DNA of 64,000 nucleotides from Chondrus crispus (taxonomy: Eukaryota; Rhodophyta; Florideophyceae; Gigartinales; Gigartinaceae). Positions within the stretch are counted from its first letter, which is position 1. Each line of letters begins with the position of its first letter. The notes beneath the pieces were generated by a model. The model saw only the letters and a program-made list of their open reading frames with translations, searched no databases and was not told the DNA's origin. Below, one piece after another: positions 45,165-55,611 of this stretch. The stretch lies in NCBI RefSeq assembly GCF_000350225.1, contig NW_005179315.1:3524-67523 (forward strand), read 5' to 3'. The translations under genes and the position numbers were made by a program.

Positions 45165-46828
45165 TCAGTGGGGCGGCACACCCAAGGATTTTTCCTTCGG
45201 GAGTGAGGTAACGAGTCGAGCAAGGGCTCGCAGATCATCGAGGGAAGCCCCTTGGAGAGCTTCACCTTCGATGCCATGAGCGCGGAGCAATGTGCAGTAG
45301 ATGTCAATGGCTCCGTCGCTCTTTTTGGGAATTGATGGGGACGGTGGGGAAGACAATGCTTCCCTAACCGACAGAGTTTCGGTATGCCCTGCCGAGGGGA
45401 TATCGACAGCAGGAGAAGCAGCAGCAGGGGCTGCAGGGAGAGGGGAATCTGGAGCAGACGGTCGGGGGCAAACGTCGTCTGCGCTGGGATCTATGGCTCG
45501 TATAGGAGCTACGTCAGGGGTTGGAACTTGGTTGCCGAATTGGCGACTGAGGCGCGCTTCGGAGGGAGAGCACAAGGCGGATGTCCAAGGGTTGAACCGG
45601 ACAAATTCACCCGCCGCACTGTGACTTCGACCTGGAGAAAAGGACGGGAGTCGCCTCGCGAAGGATCGGGATGAGTTGATAGGGGGAACAACATCCCAGT
45701 CGACCTGATTGATCTTTTCGAGTAAGGAGTGCAGTTCGAAGTCGGTGTCTGCTCCGCCCAAGGGCACGGTATAGTCCAAAAGGCACATGAGCTCGACGAG
45801 CTTCGGAGGAAGATACCAAAGCCGCAAACAATCGTACGCCTCCCAGAGCAAGGTAGCGTCTACCTTCACGCACCACTCCGTCAAAAAGACAACCCACAAC
45901 CCGTGACGAGGATCAGTGAGATGGCTTCCAAAGTAGGTAAGGATGGGACCGAGCTCTGCCCAAAACCCTTGGCAGACCTCAAATTGTCCCCACCATGAGG
46001 GGAGTTGCTGGTACCGGTTGGGGTAGTGTGACTGAGCAATTTCCCCGCCTCAACCATTTGGTAAGCTAGGAAATATCCCGTGTCCGATCTCATCTTACGC
46101 TCGAATCGGACCGTATGCTGGAAGAAGGGGATGTTCCCGCGTTTCATATATCGGAAATTGAGGGGGAGGATTGCGCGCGTGTATGACATGGCGTCGTTAG
46201 TCACTGTCAGTTGGTTATGCCACAGGCGGTCCGCCTCGAGCACGGGGTCACCCCGTGTCCAGCTGAGGAGGTTGTCAAGGTAATCACGCTCCCCCTCCGT
46301 GCGAAACTTCCACGTGTCACATCCGAAGGACGGAGGGATGAGGGCATCGGATAGGGATAGGTCGAGACGGTCGAGAACGGCTTCCATGAACCGCAGGGAT
46401 AGGCCCTGTCGGCCACGAGGGGAGGAACAACGCAGGATAGAAGGGGGAATGGCGACACGGGCACGCCAATCGTAGGAGGAAATGGCTTGAAGGGGAAGGT
46501 GACCCGGCAGCATCCCCGCACCGTCGGCAAAGTCGCGCCCGATGCTAGTGACGTCGCGAACGTCGATGGCGGAAAACCAAGGAGTGGACGCGTACAGTAA
46601 GGGATAGTCGCACATGGATTTACCTTGGAGCTTGGCTAGTGAGGGGTATCGACGAGGGGCTGATGAAGGATGGAGATCGGGATGGAAGACTGGTTCAGGA
46701 ACGTTGGTGTTCGGGGGAAGTCGGGGTATGGAAGGAAGGTCGCTAGGAATGGAAGGCGTGTGTGAGAAGCCCACACTGCGGCGACCGCGGGTGGTATGTC
46801 CGACAGTAGGATCCGATGAAGGAAACAT
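45165..46828 (-). pseudogene. Antisense ORF of element B, frameshifted
   Basis: ATG 46828 (MFPSSDPTVGHTTRG), 110 bp inside the 3' LTR. One frame to about 46000, then another to 45165; about 550 codons. The core spans the shift: LPSWWGQFEV, GPILTYFGSH, WVVFLTEWCV, corresponding to LPPNWSTFE, SVMAYVAAH, IMLSEWAV of element A. N-terminal part has NFRYMKRGNIPFFQH and FLAYQMVEAGKLL. The tail is Pro/Ser rich and lacks the coiled coil of X and A. Unknown function. Confidence 0.6.
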
Positions 46829-46938
46829 GGAGATCGTCTTACTCTCACGCGAGCGGCGACCGATGGTCGGAAGAAAAAGGAAGAAGTTGGGAAGCAAGGG
46901 AGTGAAGCCGCTGCGCGAGAGCGCTCAGAAGGGGGATA

Positions 46939-47957
46939 TGTAGTGCAATACCCGTCTCGGGTAGGGAAAAAAAGGAAGTGAAAAAGGAAAAAAAATTGGA
47001 TACTGTAGTCCGGGTTTGGGGGACACACGTGTGCGACGAAGCGCACGATTATTTTAATTATTTAATTTATTTACTAATTAGATCTAGAATCTAGAGCCGG
47101 GAGCTACTGTACTCGCCCCGGCAGGGCTCTATATAACTTAGCCCTTTGACCGAACAAGTCAATAAACCAACCCGAGTTGCCGGAGTTGAATGTCGCCTTG
47201 CTCGAAGTCCGTCTCTACCAAGACGCTCCCTTTTACCTAAGCCTACGGCATCCTCTATTGCTTGGGGGTTCCCTTTTCTCTTTCTTTTATTTCCCTATCC
47301 TTTTCTATCTCTAATTCTACCTATTTTCCCTTATCTTGAGTTGGTGCCATCGGCCTCGGTTGCGACCGAACCGGTGTAGGTGTCTTTGCCACCGGGCGAC
47401 ACAGTTGACGTAGCGCTGCTACTGTGACCCATTTTCCGACGGAGACCGTTGCAACGACGTCTCCCTCGAAGGGCTCCGTCGTGTTACGAGCCAGTGTTGG
47501 TGCCATCGGCCTCGGTTGCGACCGAACCGGTGTAGGTGTTTCGAGCCACCGGGCGGCACGGTTGATGTAGTGCTGCTACTTTCATTTCATCCCGTCGGGC
47601 TGCGTTGCGACGCCCCCGTCGAAGGCCTTGTAGCGTTACAAGGTGTCGAAGAAGCTCAACGAGCATTGGCCTTACAACCCAGTGGAACTGGGGTATCTAC
47701 GTACGCGCCCCACCCCACACTCGTCGAGCAGTTCTCTTCGCAAGTCTCTACCACACCGATCCCGGGCCAGGCTATTTCTCTGTGCCCCCCGCATCAGGGA
47801 TCTGAGCTACTACGAGTCGCAAGCTCGTTTAAACGGAGAAGGGAGAGTCGGACACTCCGTAGCGCTGTGCCATCGGCAGTTCTTCTTTTTGTTGCTGTTG
47901 TTGTTTTTGCTGGACCATCGGACCGCGGTCTCTGCCCGACAGGCGCATTGCACTACA
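46939..47957 (+). repeat. 3' LTR of element B
   Basis: 1019 bp, same termini as the 5' LTR, preceded by the purine tract AGAAGGGGGATA. The TATA-like box is at 47129-47136. On the minus strand this LTR would have to drive the antisense ORF. Confidence 0.95.
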
Positions 47958-47962
47958 GTTGA
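47958..47962 (+). repeat. Target-site duplication gttga, right copy
   Basis: Identical to 33205-33209. Confidence 0.95.
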
Positions 47963-48819
47963 GAACGCTTCTTAACAGTACTTTTGTACCGCCGTTACTA
48001 CGTGACTTCAAGAGAAGAATTCGAGGACTGGGAGACAGATTTAAGCATGACAGGGCTTGGGTGCCTGGTACAGAGTTCGAAGATATTAGCATCGCTCTCG
48101 AAAGTACATCGTTCAAGACTGAAAACAGGGAAGCATTCCAGGCACTCCAGAAAATGTTTGGAGTAGGAACTTCCCGTGTTCAATGCACTGTAAAATTTAT
48201 GATATCATGCTTCATGGTTCGCATTTCCGACGCAGAGGAGTATATAGAAGAAAGAAAGATTGACAAAGGCACACCAAGACATGACATATTACGACCAGGT
48301 GAGATAGTACAGGCCACAGTGAAAACGTTTTGGCGGACCTGTACAGACCAAGTGGTCATGCTAACAGATGAAGGCCAGATGGACTACGCCAATGAACCTC
48401 AACCTTTTGCAATGAAACAGTCTGAGATTATGTTCTGGTACGTAGCAGGCCTAATTCTCTCGCGGAATATTATGGAAAAAGCAAGACCTGGAGTGGATTC
48501 CAATTCAAAAGCAAAAGAAAAAGAAGCGTGCAAATATGAGCATATGTATGCTGTTGTCATTCCGCTAGGAGAAGTTTCACAATGCCTGTTGTTGGGCAGA
48601 AAAAGGTTTCAAATACTGCAGTCAAGTGGCAACTATCTTTTAAGGTTACATTATGGTATTCGGAAGGCAATAGTGTTGCATGATTGCGAGGTAAGCTTTA
48701 AGGGCGAGTCTTGCACGAAGGAGACATCCGGAAGCGTCATACATTCCGGAAAGATTGACGAAGGAGGCTCGCATTTCATTTTGGGAACTGGCGAAGGATT
48801 CCCTCCTAGGAAAGGTTAA
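47963..48819 (+). pseudogene. TNP2-like transposase, 3' part
   Basis: Continuation of the frame interrupted by element B: the codon split over 33209 and 47963-47964 reads AGA, and the frame then runs 284 codons to TAA at 48817. It begins TLLNSTFVPPLLRDFKRRI. Contains KFMISCFMVRISDAEEY and a final beta-rich region. No known domain by itself. Confidence 0.7.
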
Positions 48820-49649
48820 CCAATGCATGCAGGTAGTAGCTGTATTCACTACTATGCAAAATTAAACGATACCTTAGTTACAATGGCGATGCGCCCAATA
48901 TTCCGCAGTCTCATCCGCGCATATGTTTGACTGCAAAATGTTACCGATTCCTACAAACCACAATTTGTACAAAACCCCAGCGTTAGAAGGCCTGGTGCCC
49001 CTGGACGCAGACCGAGGCAGTGATCAATGCTGCTTGTGTTTTGGTGCCACCGGGCTGGCAAAGAGAGCTATCTATAGGTCACATTAACACGCAATTTGGG
49101 AGAAAGGGGGTACATATTTGGTGCAACAGAACAGAACCATGCGCAAAAATTGCGCTGTGGTCCGATTTGCATTCTGTCTTCGCGAATCTCTTAGAAGGGA
49201 TCTTCTGTACAATCTCTCGAAGATTCAATGCCATTGGCTGTGTAGACGGGGTTCAGAATTGGGATTCATTGTGGTACGTTCGAGCTCTTTCGAGCATGTA
49301 ACGGTCAATTGGACCGCCGATGAATTTAATCAAATTTCAAAAGAATTGGGCTGACATTGAACAGCAAAGCAAAAGCCTCAGTTTCCGTCTCTAGAAAGTC
49401 TTCTCTAGTGCTGATGTCCACCAACATCACTCCCTTCTCCGTTGTTGCAACTTTCAAAGACCCACTTTTGCACATCCTCTCCGCTACATCGGCCATCATC
49501 TCTACAGCACTCACATTGTTGACTTGGTAAGTGGAACTTACTACCTCCTCCTTCTATGCTACGTTTCACCAATCAACGTGCAACAGCTCTGAGTCGCAGA
49601 ACAGTATGGTGCATTGATATCATAGTCAAAGATGCTGTGATCGATGCAG
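48820..49649. other. Intergenic; downstream end of the central transposon
   Basis: A minus-strand frame, 49326-49514 (VATTEKGVMLVDISTREDF), looks protein-like but has no partner. Around 49080-49140 a short stretch (ACACGCAATTTGGGAGAAAG) recurs inverted near 50575-50620. The transposon end should be in this interval; no terminal repeat found by eye. Confidence 0.4.
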
Positions 49650-49719
49650 TAATTGTCCTTGGTGTCCGGCGTGCACCCTGCCTTAAGGCAGGGTGCACGA
49701 CGGACACCCAGGACATTTA
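49650..49719. repeat. 70-bp near-perfect palindrome
   Basis: Centre CCTTAAGG; core CGTGCACCCTGCC and its inverse are perfect over 30 bp. The full 70 bp has three mismatched pairs. Confidence 0.85.
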
Positions 49720-49720
49720 A

Positions 49721-49778
49721 TTTCAACTATACGGGCGGGTGAAGCACAATTGTGCTTCACTCGCCGGTATATTTGAAA
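49721..49778. repeat. 58-bp near-perfect palindrome
   Basis: Centre CAATTG; core GTGAAGCACAATTGTGCTTCAC is perfect. Three mismatched pairs in 29. The right half matches the P-loop relic at 58430-58460; the left half is its inverse. Confidence 0.85.
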
Positions 49779-50170
49779 GTAAATCCCGGCACTACTTTCA
49801 CCACAAAACGGTACACTGAGCCGGGCAGCCCGCATCATCAAAACCATTGCATCCATTGCATCCACTGCATCCTCATCTTCCCATCCCCTTCCCACAATCC
49901 CGCTTCCTCCATTCCGCTTCAAGTCTCTACTCAGTCCCTTCACAGCTTCCTCGGATTGCCAAACCCCGCCTCTCTATCACTATCTTCACCCATCGCTCAC
50001 TCAAAAACAGTCTCTTCAGCTCCTCTACACACCCGGCCTCTTTCAGAGCACTCTATATGTTCTCGAAAACGTACTCCTCCCGTCCGCTCTTGCTTTTTCC
50101 GTCCCCCTCACTCATTGCAAGCAACCCTCCTCCTGCCCTGCACGCCCGACATTACTGTCAGGCTAAACGA
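49760..50170 (-). pseudogene. Relic of a P-loop gene (copy 2)
   Basis: The reverse strand aligns with 58100-58450: shared translation blocks are VFENI, AGCVEELKRLF (GGCVEEVKSLF in the partner), LMMRAARLSVPFC (LMMRAARLSVPSC) and ESSAGIYFQ (ESSAGICFQ). The P-loop itself is degraded here. Stops and shifts occur throughout. Similarity to the partner ends at the palindrome centred at 49749. Confidence 0.6.
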
Positions 50171-50285
50171 AATTGTCAACAGCGATCCAGAGGTTATGCC
50201 TAGGCATGCATGGAAGCTTTTGCTTGAGCATTTAGAGCAAGAAGAAAGCTCTCTTCCGCCTGACTTCCCGTCAGAGGCTTAAGCC

Positions 50286-50349
50286 TCTTTGGATTTGATA
50301 CCTTCGCTTTGATAGAATTCTATCAAAGCGAAGGTTTTAAATCCAAAGA
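50286..50349. repeat. 64-bp palindrome
   Basis: Centre GAATTC. The inner 34 bp (CCTTCGCTTTGATAG and its inverse) are perfect; two mismatches in the whole. Confidence 0.85.
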
Positions 50350-50701
50350 CGAAAAGGCGTCTCGAAAATCGAAATCCCTGATACTGTATCGATCGGTTAT
50401 TCGAAATACTTAAAAGATGTGCAACAAATGGCCATGGTCATATGCCACCAACAGAAAACCGAAAATGCTCAATCTACTTAAATATTCCTACTCAGCGTGC
50501 TCAGAGCTTTGTATACGTATGTGGAATGTAGGGGTATCATGTTTCCGCAATTTTGTGAGTGACGGATTGACCAAAATCAGCCATCTTTGTGCCCCTTTTC
50601 TCCCAAAATGCGTGTTAAATGTAAATGTGCGCACTCGCGTGGTCCCAGCGCGCAGCGAGTACTCGAAATGCGGACAATTGCCAGGAGCACCTCTAGGTGC
50701 A

Positions 50702-50751
50702 CCTGGTGAAAACGTTACGATGAACATGTTCAGCGTAACGTTTTCACCAGG
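50702..50751. repeat. 50-bp palindrome, one mismatch
   Basis: CCTGGTGAAAACGTTACG, centre ACATGT, then the inverse; one mismatched pair in 25. Confidence 0.85.
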
Positions 50752-51014
50752 CTAGCTGCCTAGCTAGGCATGTAGACAAGTGCGGAAAACATGAACGATT
50801 TTGGGCGAAAAAATGTCGCATTTCAATTGGCAGCTAAACTGTTCCTCATTCGAAATTCCCTCGTTGTCATTGGCTAGGTGCCCATTTCGGGGCACAACCA
50901 TTATCATAATGGAACTTACTGTAATATCCTACGATTCGTAATACTGGGCCCAGTACAAAATCACTAACACGGGACAGGTCTCTGGTAGCAACAAAGCTGA
51001 GGTACAGTGTCCGA

Positions 51015-51056
51015 AAAAACGCGCGCTTTCGGACATGTCCGAAAGCGCGCGTTTTT
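51015..51056. repeat. 42-bp perfect palindrome
   Basis: AAAAACGCGCGCTTTCGG, centre ACATGT, then the exact inverse. Confidence 0.9.
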
Positions 51057-52309
51057 CACTTCTCTGAAGTTCGAACTTACCTGCAGCGATTGCTGCAGGT
51101 TGTATAAAGGCATAAAAAGTCGCGACTGGTGAGATCCTCACGCGCGAGCGACATCACCCAAGGGTCAGTCTACAGACTTTGACGCTCCGCAGGCCATGGC
51201 CGCGGCCACAAGAAAGCTCTGCAGGTTCGTTCTATTTTTTTCTACTCGCTTCGGATCCGCTCTCTTTTGTATGAAACTGACTATTCTTTCGTATTTTAAT
51301 GTATCTTACAAGTAAGAAGACGATGAACACTACCTGGTACGTTGTCTTACAAACTAACCGTCCTTTTCAGTTGTATTCATCCCATGTTTGCCAGGCAGGG
51401 CCCAGAATTGAAGGGGATTTCGGCTGTAGTGGCGACCCGGAGTCTAGCTGTAGGCGCTCATTTATCTTGAAGTACATAGGTCAAATAGTTCTACAGTGAT
51501 ATTTCTATCGAAAATCTAAACTTTCCAATACGCAATTGCCCATGATCTTTATCGACCACTCGAGGTATTACGCGCGCGTTCGTTGCGCAGTCTAAAGGAA
51601 GAACGCTTAATTGCACATTGGCGTACAGCACAGTAATAAACGTCGATAGGCGAGGTTGCCTGGAGTAGTGCAAAGACGGGAAGAAGGACCACCAGGGGCG
51701 GCTTATACATACGAAATAGAAATTCGTATGAGGAGGTAGCTCAGTAGGAATGGGCAGACCGCCTGGAGCGGTAGCACAGTAGGAAACTGAAGAATGACTG
51801 ATTTGGTAGCAGAACAGGAAAGGCAGACCGCCTGAGGCGGAAAAGTTCGACTCAGCACACACAGTCTGCGGAGGTATGGAACGTGCAACGGAAGACCAAC
51901 TCCAAAGTACTCAGTTTACAACTCTGAAGAACATATTTGGTAATCAATCTTGGGATTACACGCCATGTTTCTAGGTGGTCCTGCAGTCTAACAGCAGTGA
52001 CATCTAATGGAAGTTTCTCGAAAGATGCCATGTGTACACCTGCGGCGCACCTTGGCGCGCACTTATCTCACCCCGTACGAACTACCATAATTCAACGGCC
52101 ACGTACCGCCGCCGGCAGTTCTAAATTTGGAATATTATTACTACCACAGGAGTTTTTTTGAATTCTATTTTTGGCGGTAAAATTAACCTTCTCAGGGGGT
52201 CAAAAGTGTGACCAATAAGGAATTGGATTTTACCCCCTCAGGCGGTCATGTTTTAGTTATCATAAGACCTCCTTAGAGACCTCCGGAAATTTCTAAAACG
52301 TACCTTGCA

Positions 52310-53034
52310 GTGGAGTTCAGCAAGGCACTCAAAAGTTTAACCTACACAAATGCCTCCGAGAATCCGATAGTTAGAGTCATTGGACGTCTCATATGCTCTC
52401 AAATCAATAACGCTGCAGTTTTACACAGACTATCTATCGCGAAAAGGAATGGTTCACTCCCAGATACAGAGGTGTACAAAAAGTGGAAAAGCCCCTGGAT
52501 ATAACGCAGTACAAAAGAAAGTCTCCAGGTGCTGCTCTTTCGCGGATTTGCAAGGCGTCTAGCAGAAGAGTTTTACGAAAAGTATAACAGCTCGACAGCA
52601 GACGTGGCTGTTTCGGGACAGTTAACAGATTCGAATTCGACTGCATCTGTTAGTCCTCTGTACAAGCGCAGTATAATAGCAAAATACAACAGGCAGTCCG
52701 ATCGAGAACGACGTCTGTCCAATATTGAATCCCACGTCAAGAAGGGGGGAAAGAATGTGTATTGCAGCTTATGTTCTTTGTCTTATGTGTTCGAGGTAGG
52801 CGAGAAAAAACACAAAGACGAGGAGGGGCCAGAACCACAAAATGGTGTAGTGTTTGCCGTCAAGCTGTTTGCAAAGCATGTTGGATACCTTGGCACACGA
52901 CAGAAATTCTGTCGCGAGCCAACGTAACAGATGCAGAAATTGAACGACAAACCGAAATGGTATTGCAACGGGGAAGGTCATTAAAGAATTCTCATGAGAG
53001 AAGTCGCCATGGGGACTCGCATGAGGACTCGTAA
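52310..53034 (+). pseudogene. piggyBac-like transposase, C-terminal fragment
   Basis: Three overlapping frames give pieces in the right order: INNAAVLHRL and NGSLPDTEVYKKW (end of the catalytic domain), RRLAEEFYEKYNS, HVKKGGKNVYCSLCSL, then RTTKWCSVCRQAVCKACWIP with a following H. The C..C, C..C, C..C, H pattern is the C-terminal cysteine-rich domain of piggyBac-type transposases. At least two frameshifts; the catalytic Asp region upstream is absent. Confidence 0.5.
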
Positions 53035-53475
53035 AAATAGCATGTATGAAAGCACTCTAAATCATATTCGTGAACGTCTAGTTCACTCACACGGAATAAA
53101 CGTGAAGGAATGTCTCAGAAAACTGCCTGTGTGTATTTATAGTTCTTTCGAAAGTTCAAAACCTGCCACAACATCATGTCAAAATACAGAATTCAGAACT
53201 CTAGGTTCTGTCATTGATAATCAAATACAGCGGACAAATGTGACGGGTATTGGAATTGTAGCGAGAGAGGGTAATAAGCTGGTCCGAAAGGAGAGGAGAC
53301 GCCGTGCAGCCCAGTGAGTAAACGGAGAGTCGAAGGGGGAAGGAAGGGCTACTCGCAGGGGACGACAGATAGTGCAAGGGCGGAGAGGGTTGCGGGGGGA
53401 GGAGAGAGCTGGATTGCCGTTTCTAAGAGAGAACGTGATATCTGGGGGGCGTATAGTGAATGCCGCACGATTCAC
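53035..53475 (+). other. Unassigned open frame and flank
   Basis: The frame continues as NHIRERLVHSHGINVKECL to a stop at 53317. It has no recognisable domain and may be the 3' flank of the piggyBac-like relic. Confidence 0.2.
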
Positions 53476-53692
53476 GGCGTGATTCCAAAAGTGATATCAC
53501 GTTGCTCACTGTCAGAACGTGAATGTCACTATTTCATAAACTTTCACGCTTTGCCAGAGTGCAAAAAAATATCACCTTGGAGGTGTGGCGTGATTCCAAG
53601 GAGTGATATCACTCTATGCACACTGTGGGAACGTGAATGTCACTATTTCAGAAAATTTTCACGCTTGGCTAGAGTGCGCAAAAAATATCACG
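53476..53692 (+). repeat. Two-copy direct repeat, ~105 bp each
   Basis: Copies start at 53476 and 53587 with GGCGTGATTCCAA and both contain GTGATATCAC, AACGTGAATGTCACTATTTCA and TTTTCACGCTT. They differ by small changes. Downstream of the hydrolase gene (which is on the minus strand). Confidence 0.8.
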
Positions 53693-54021
53693 AACTTGTA
53701 ACGGGGTTAATCAATTCCATTTTTCCCGGTTGATAAAAAGTGTTGCCGTGTTGCCGGCCCAAGCCCCCCGTATCGAAGCTCGGAGCTTTGATCATACTGT
53801 AAGTGGGTTGGTTGCTGCCCACGCTGGTATCGTATCGACGTGTAAAACGAATAGGCCACAGACAAGGATGGTCCGACAAATTCGCTTTGTTCTGCGCAAC
53901 GAAACGTGACAAGTACTTGTGATTCCCGGGGGGCAATAGCCAGACCGTGGCGCGGCGTCAGGTGGCGCATGCAAAACCAGCGGTGGTGAAAACCGCTTTA
54001 CAAAAACCGGACGCACGGCCG

Positions 54022-55123
54022 CTAGAGCAGCAGGGAGCTCCAATAATCGACAACACGCGGGTGCCCGTACCACGGGCCAGCCGAGGCCGGTGAGTGCCAG
54101 ACGCCCTTGAGGCGGATATTGCGCTCGGCGTCGTCGAGAAAAGCGACGGACAGGGGCACGATGCCTGCGATCCGAGGCGTGTCCTGGAGAGGATGGCGCG
54201 CGGCACGAGCAAAGCGCACGCAGGCAGGAGACAAGAACGAGGTGAGCACATGGCCGCGACGCCGGGCGCAAACGAAAAAATATGTACATACGACGCAGCA
54301 ACGCACCGTCTCCAACGCACGGCTTGCCCCTGGTGGCGGCGTCGGTGATGCCGTAACTGACCCTCTGCAGCCACTTGCCCTCCCGCCACCCGCCGCTTAC
54401 CGAGCCGGCGTCGCCGGCGAGGCACAGGTACCTGACGGCGTCGCAAAAGCAGCCGGGGTAGACGTCGTTGACGAACTGCATGTTAGCCCTGGTGACCCAC
54501 TCGGCGCTGCGGTGCGGGGTGCCGAGACACACGAGCGCGCCGACGTGGCGGGCGCCGTTCCACGCGAGGCCTGCGCGGCGCGGGTACGGCGCGGCGCCGA
54601 GGTAGATGCGTGCGATCCAACCGGCGGCCGAGTGTGCGACGAGCGTGACGGAGGGGGCGCCCGTGGCGGCCTTGGCGCGCGTGACGGCGGCGTGGATCAG
54701 GTGCAGCACGGGGGTGACCGGGCGGCCGGCGAGCGTGGCTAGCCACGTGCGCGAGCGGATGGGGGCGACGGAGACGTGCGTGGAGGGGCGCGCGAGGCGC
54801 AGCGCGGCGGCCATCGGCTGGTAGGCCGAGGCGTCCGCCGCGTAGCCGGGGATGATGACGACCGGGAGGGCGGGGCCGGCGGCGCGCGGCGGCGGGTGCG
54901 TGAAGGGGTCGACGAGGAGCGGGGCGGCCGTGAGGACGTCGGGGGAGGGGAGGGAGGCATGCGGGGCCTTGGCGGGTCTTCTGCTGCAGGGGAGGGAGCA
55001 GGGAGGAACGCGCGCGGGGAAGTGGGGTCGGCAGAGATCGGATAGGGGCGAGGGAGGCGAAGGGAGGGGAGGGAGGGGGGAGAGGGGGGAGAGGGGAGGG
55101 AGGAAGGCAGTTGGGTTGTTCAT
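54022..55123 (-). CDS. Alpha/beta-hydrolase (lipase-like), two exons
   Basis: Exon 1 55123-54307, intron 54306-54165 (142 bp, GTGCGT...CGCAG), exon 2 54164-54022; the spliced length of 960 nt is in frame and gives 319 residues. The N-terminal ~80 residues are Pro/Ser/Arg rich and look like a plastid transit peptide. Then VVIIPGYAADASAYQ; nucleophile motif LVAHSAAGWIAR (Ser165), where both Gly of GxSxG are Ala or shifted; LVCLGTPHRS; VGDG (Asp272); and GVWHSPA with the likely His. This matches plant plastid-type hydrolases with a GHSAGGW motif. Without splicing the frame runs into unrelated sequence to 53792, so the spliced model is preferred. Substrate unknown. Confidence 0.75.
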
Positions 55124-55611
55124 TGGACGTGCGGTTGGGGGGGAAGGCGGAGGGGGACAGGCTCGGGGAATGCCTTGGCAAGGTGCATCATGCAGTCTGC
55201 ATTGCCGAGCCGATTAATCTCTCGAGCTGATCAAGATCAAGGTGTCGCTGTTTCTTGAAGTACACGTGTGCGCGTGTGCACGTTGTACGTGTGCACAGCA
55301 CTTCCTTACACGTGGACGTCGTGTACGCGTGTTCCGTGTGGCTATCTCTATCTCTATCTCTATGAGCCACTCTAACGTGACATCAGTCTCGTTGATGTTC
55401 AACCCGCAGCTCTCCGGCGCAGAGGAAAATACTGCGCCTCCTTCTTCCACAACTCTCTCCCCTCCGCTCCCCTCTACCCCACACACCGCCCGCCCTCCGC
55501 CCCCTTCCCCCCCCCCAAAATGGCCTCGAAACATGATTACACCTGTTCAAAATGTCCCGAGAGAGCTCAGATTGCAGGATGTATGGATATCATCTTGAAT
55601 TGCAACTACGG
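55124..55611. other. Divergent region between hydrolase and oxidase genes
   Basis: Contains CACGTGT-type repeats (55262-55340) and TATCTC repeats (55342-55362). 55330-55480 resembles the region upstream of the oxidase pseudogene, so it is the oxidase promoter/leader. From about 55510 the sequence differs from the pseudogene and opens a frame (ATG 55520, MASKHDYTCSKCPERAQIAG) cut by the gap. Confidence 0.55.

Larger units (their letters stand above)
33210..47957 (+). mobile_element. Complete Ty3/gypsy chromovirus B, 14,748 bp
   Basis: LTRs 33210-34227 and 46939-47957, flanked by gttga duplications. Order: LTR, primer-binding site, gag, pol with chromodomain, 4-kb spacer, antisense ORF, purine tract, LTR. 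By eye the LTRs differ at about 18 positions and one A in a run. Internal genes are broken: frameshifts in gag, pol and the antisense ORF, a stop in gag, an altered zinc knuckle and an altered RT active site. It lies in the transposase gene of the central transposon. Confidence 0.95.
50350..52300. other. Non-coding stretch with palindromes
   Basis: No gene supported. Palindromes at 50702-50751 and 51015-51056, and an 8-bp-arm hairpin at 51080-51099. 51730-51850 has a partial tandem duplication (GGCAGACCGCCTG twice) with tRNA-like A-box (TAGCTCAGTAGG) and B-box (GTTCGACTC) strings, a weak hint of a SINE. Confidence 0.5.

Noticed and set aside
53792..54164. Unspliced extension of the hydrolase frame
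   Set aside because: The frame after 54306 is Arg/Cys-rich and unlike the family; removing the GT-AG intron gives the expected end (GDG, GVWHSP) in another frame.
54107..55217. Gly/Arg-rich plus-strand frames over the hydrolase
   Set aside because: Antisense shadow of a GC-rich exon; no domain.
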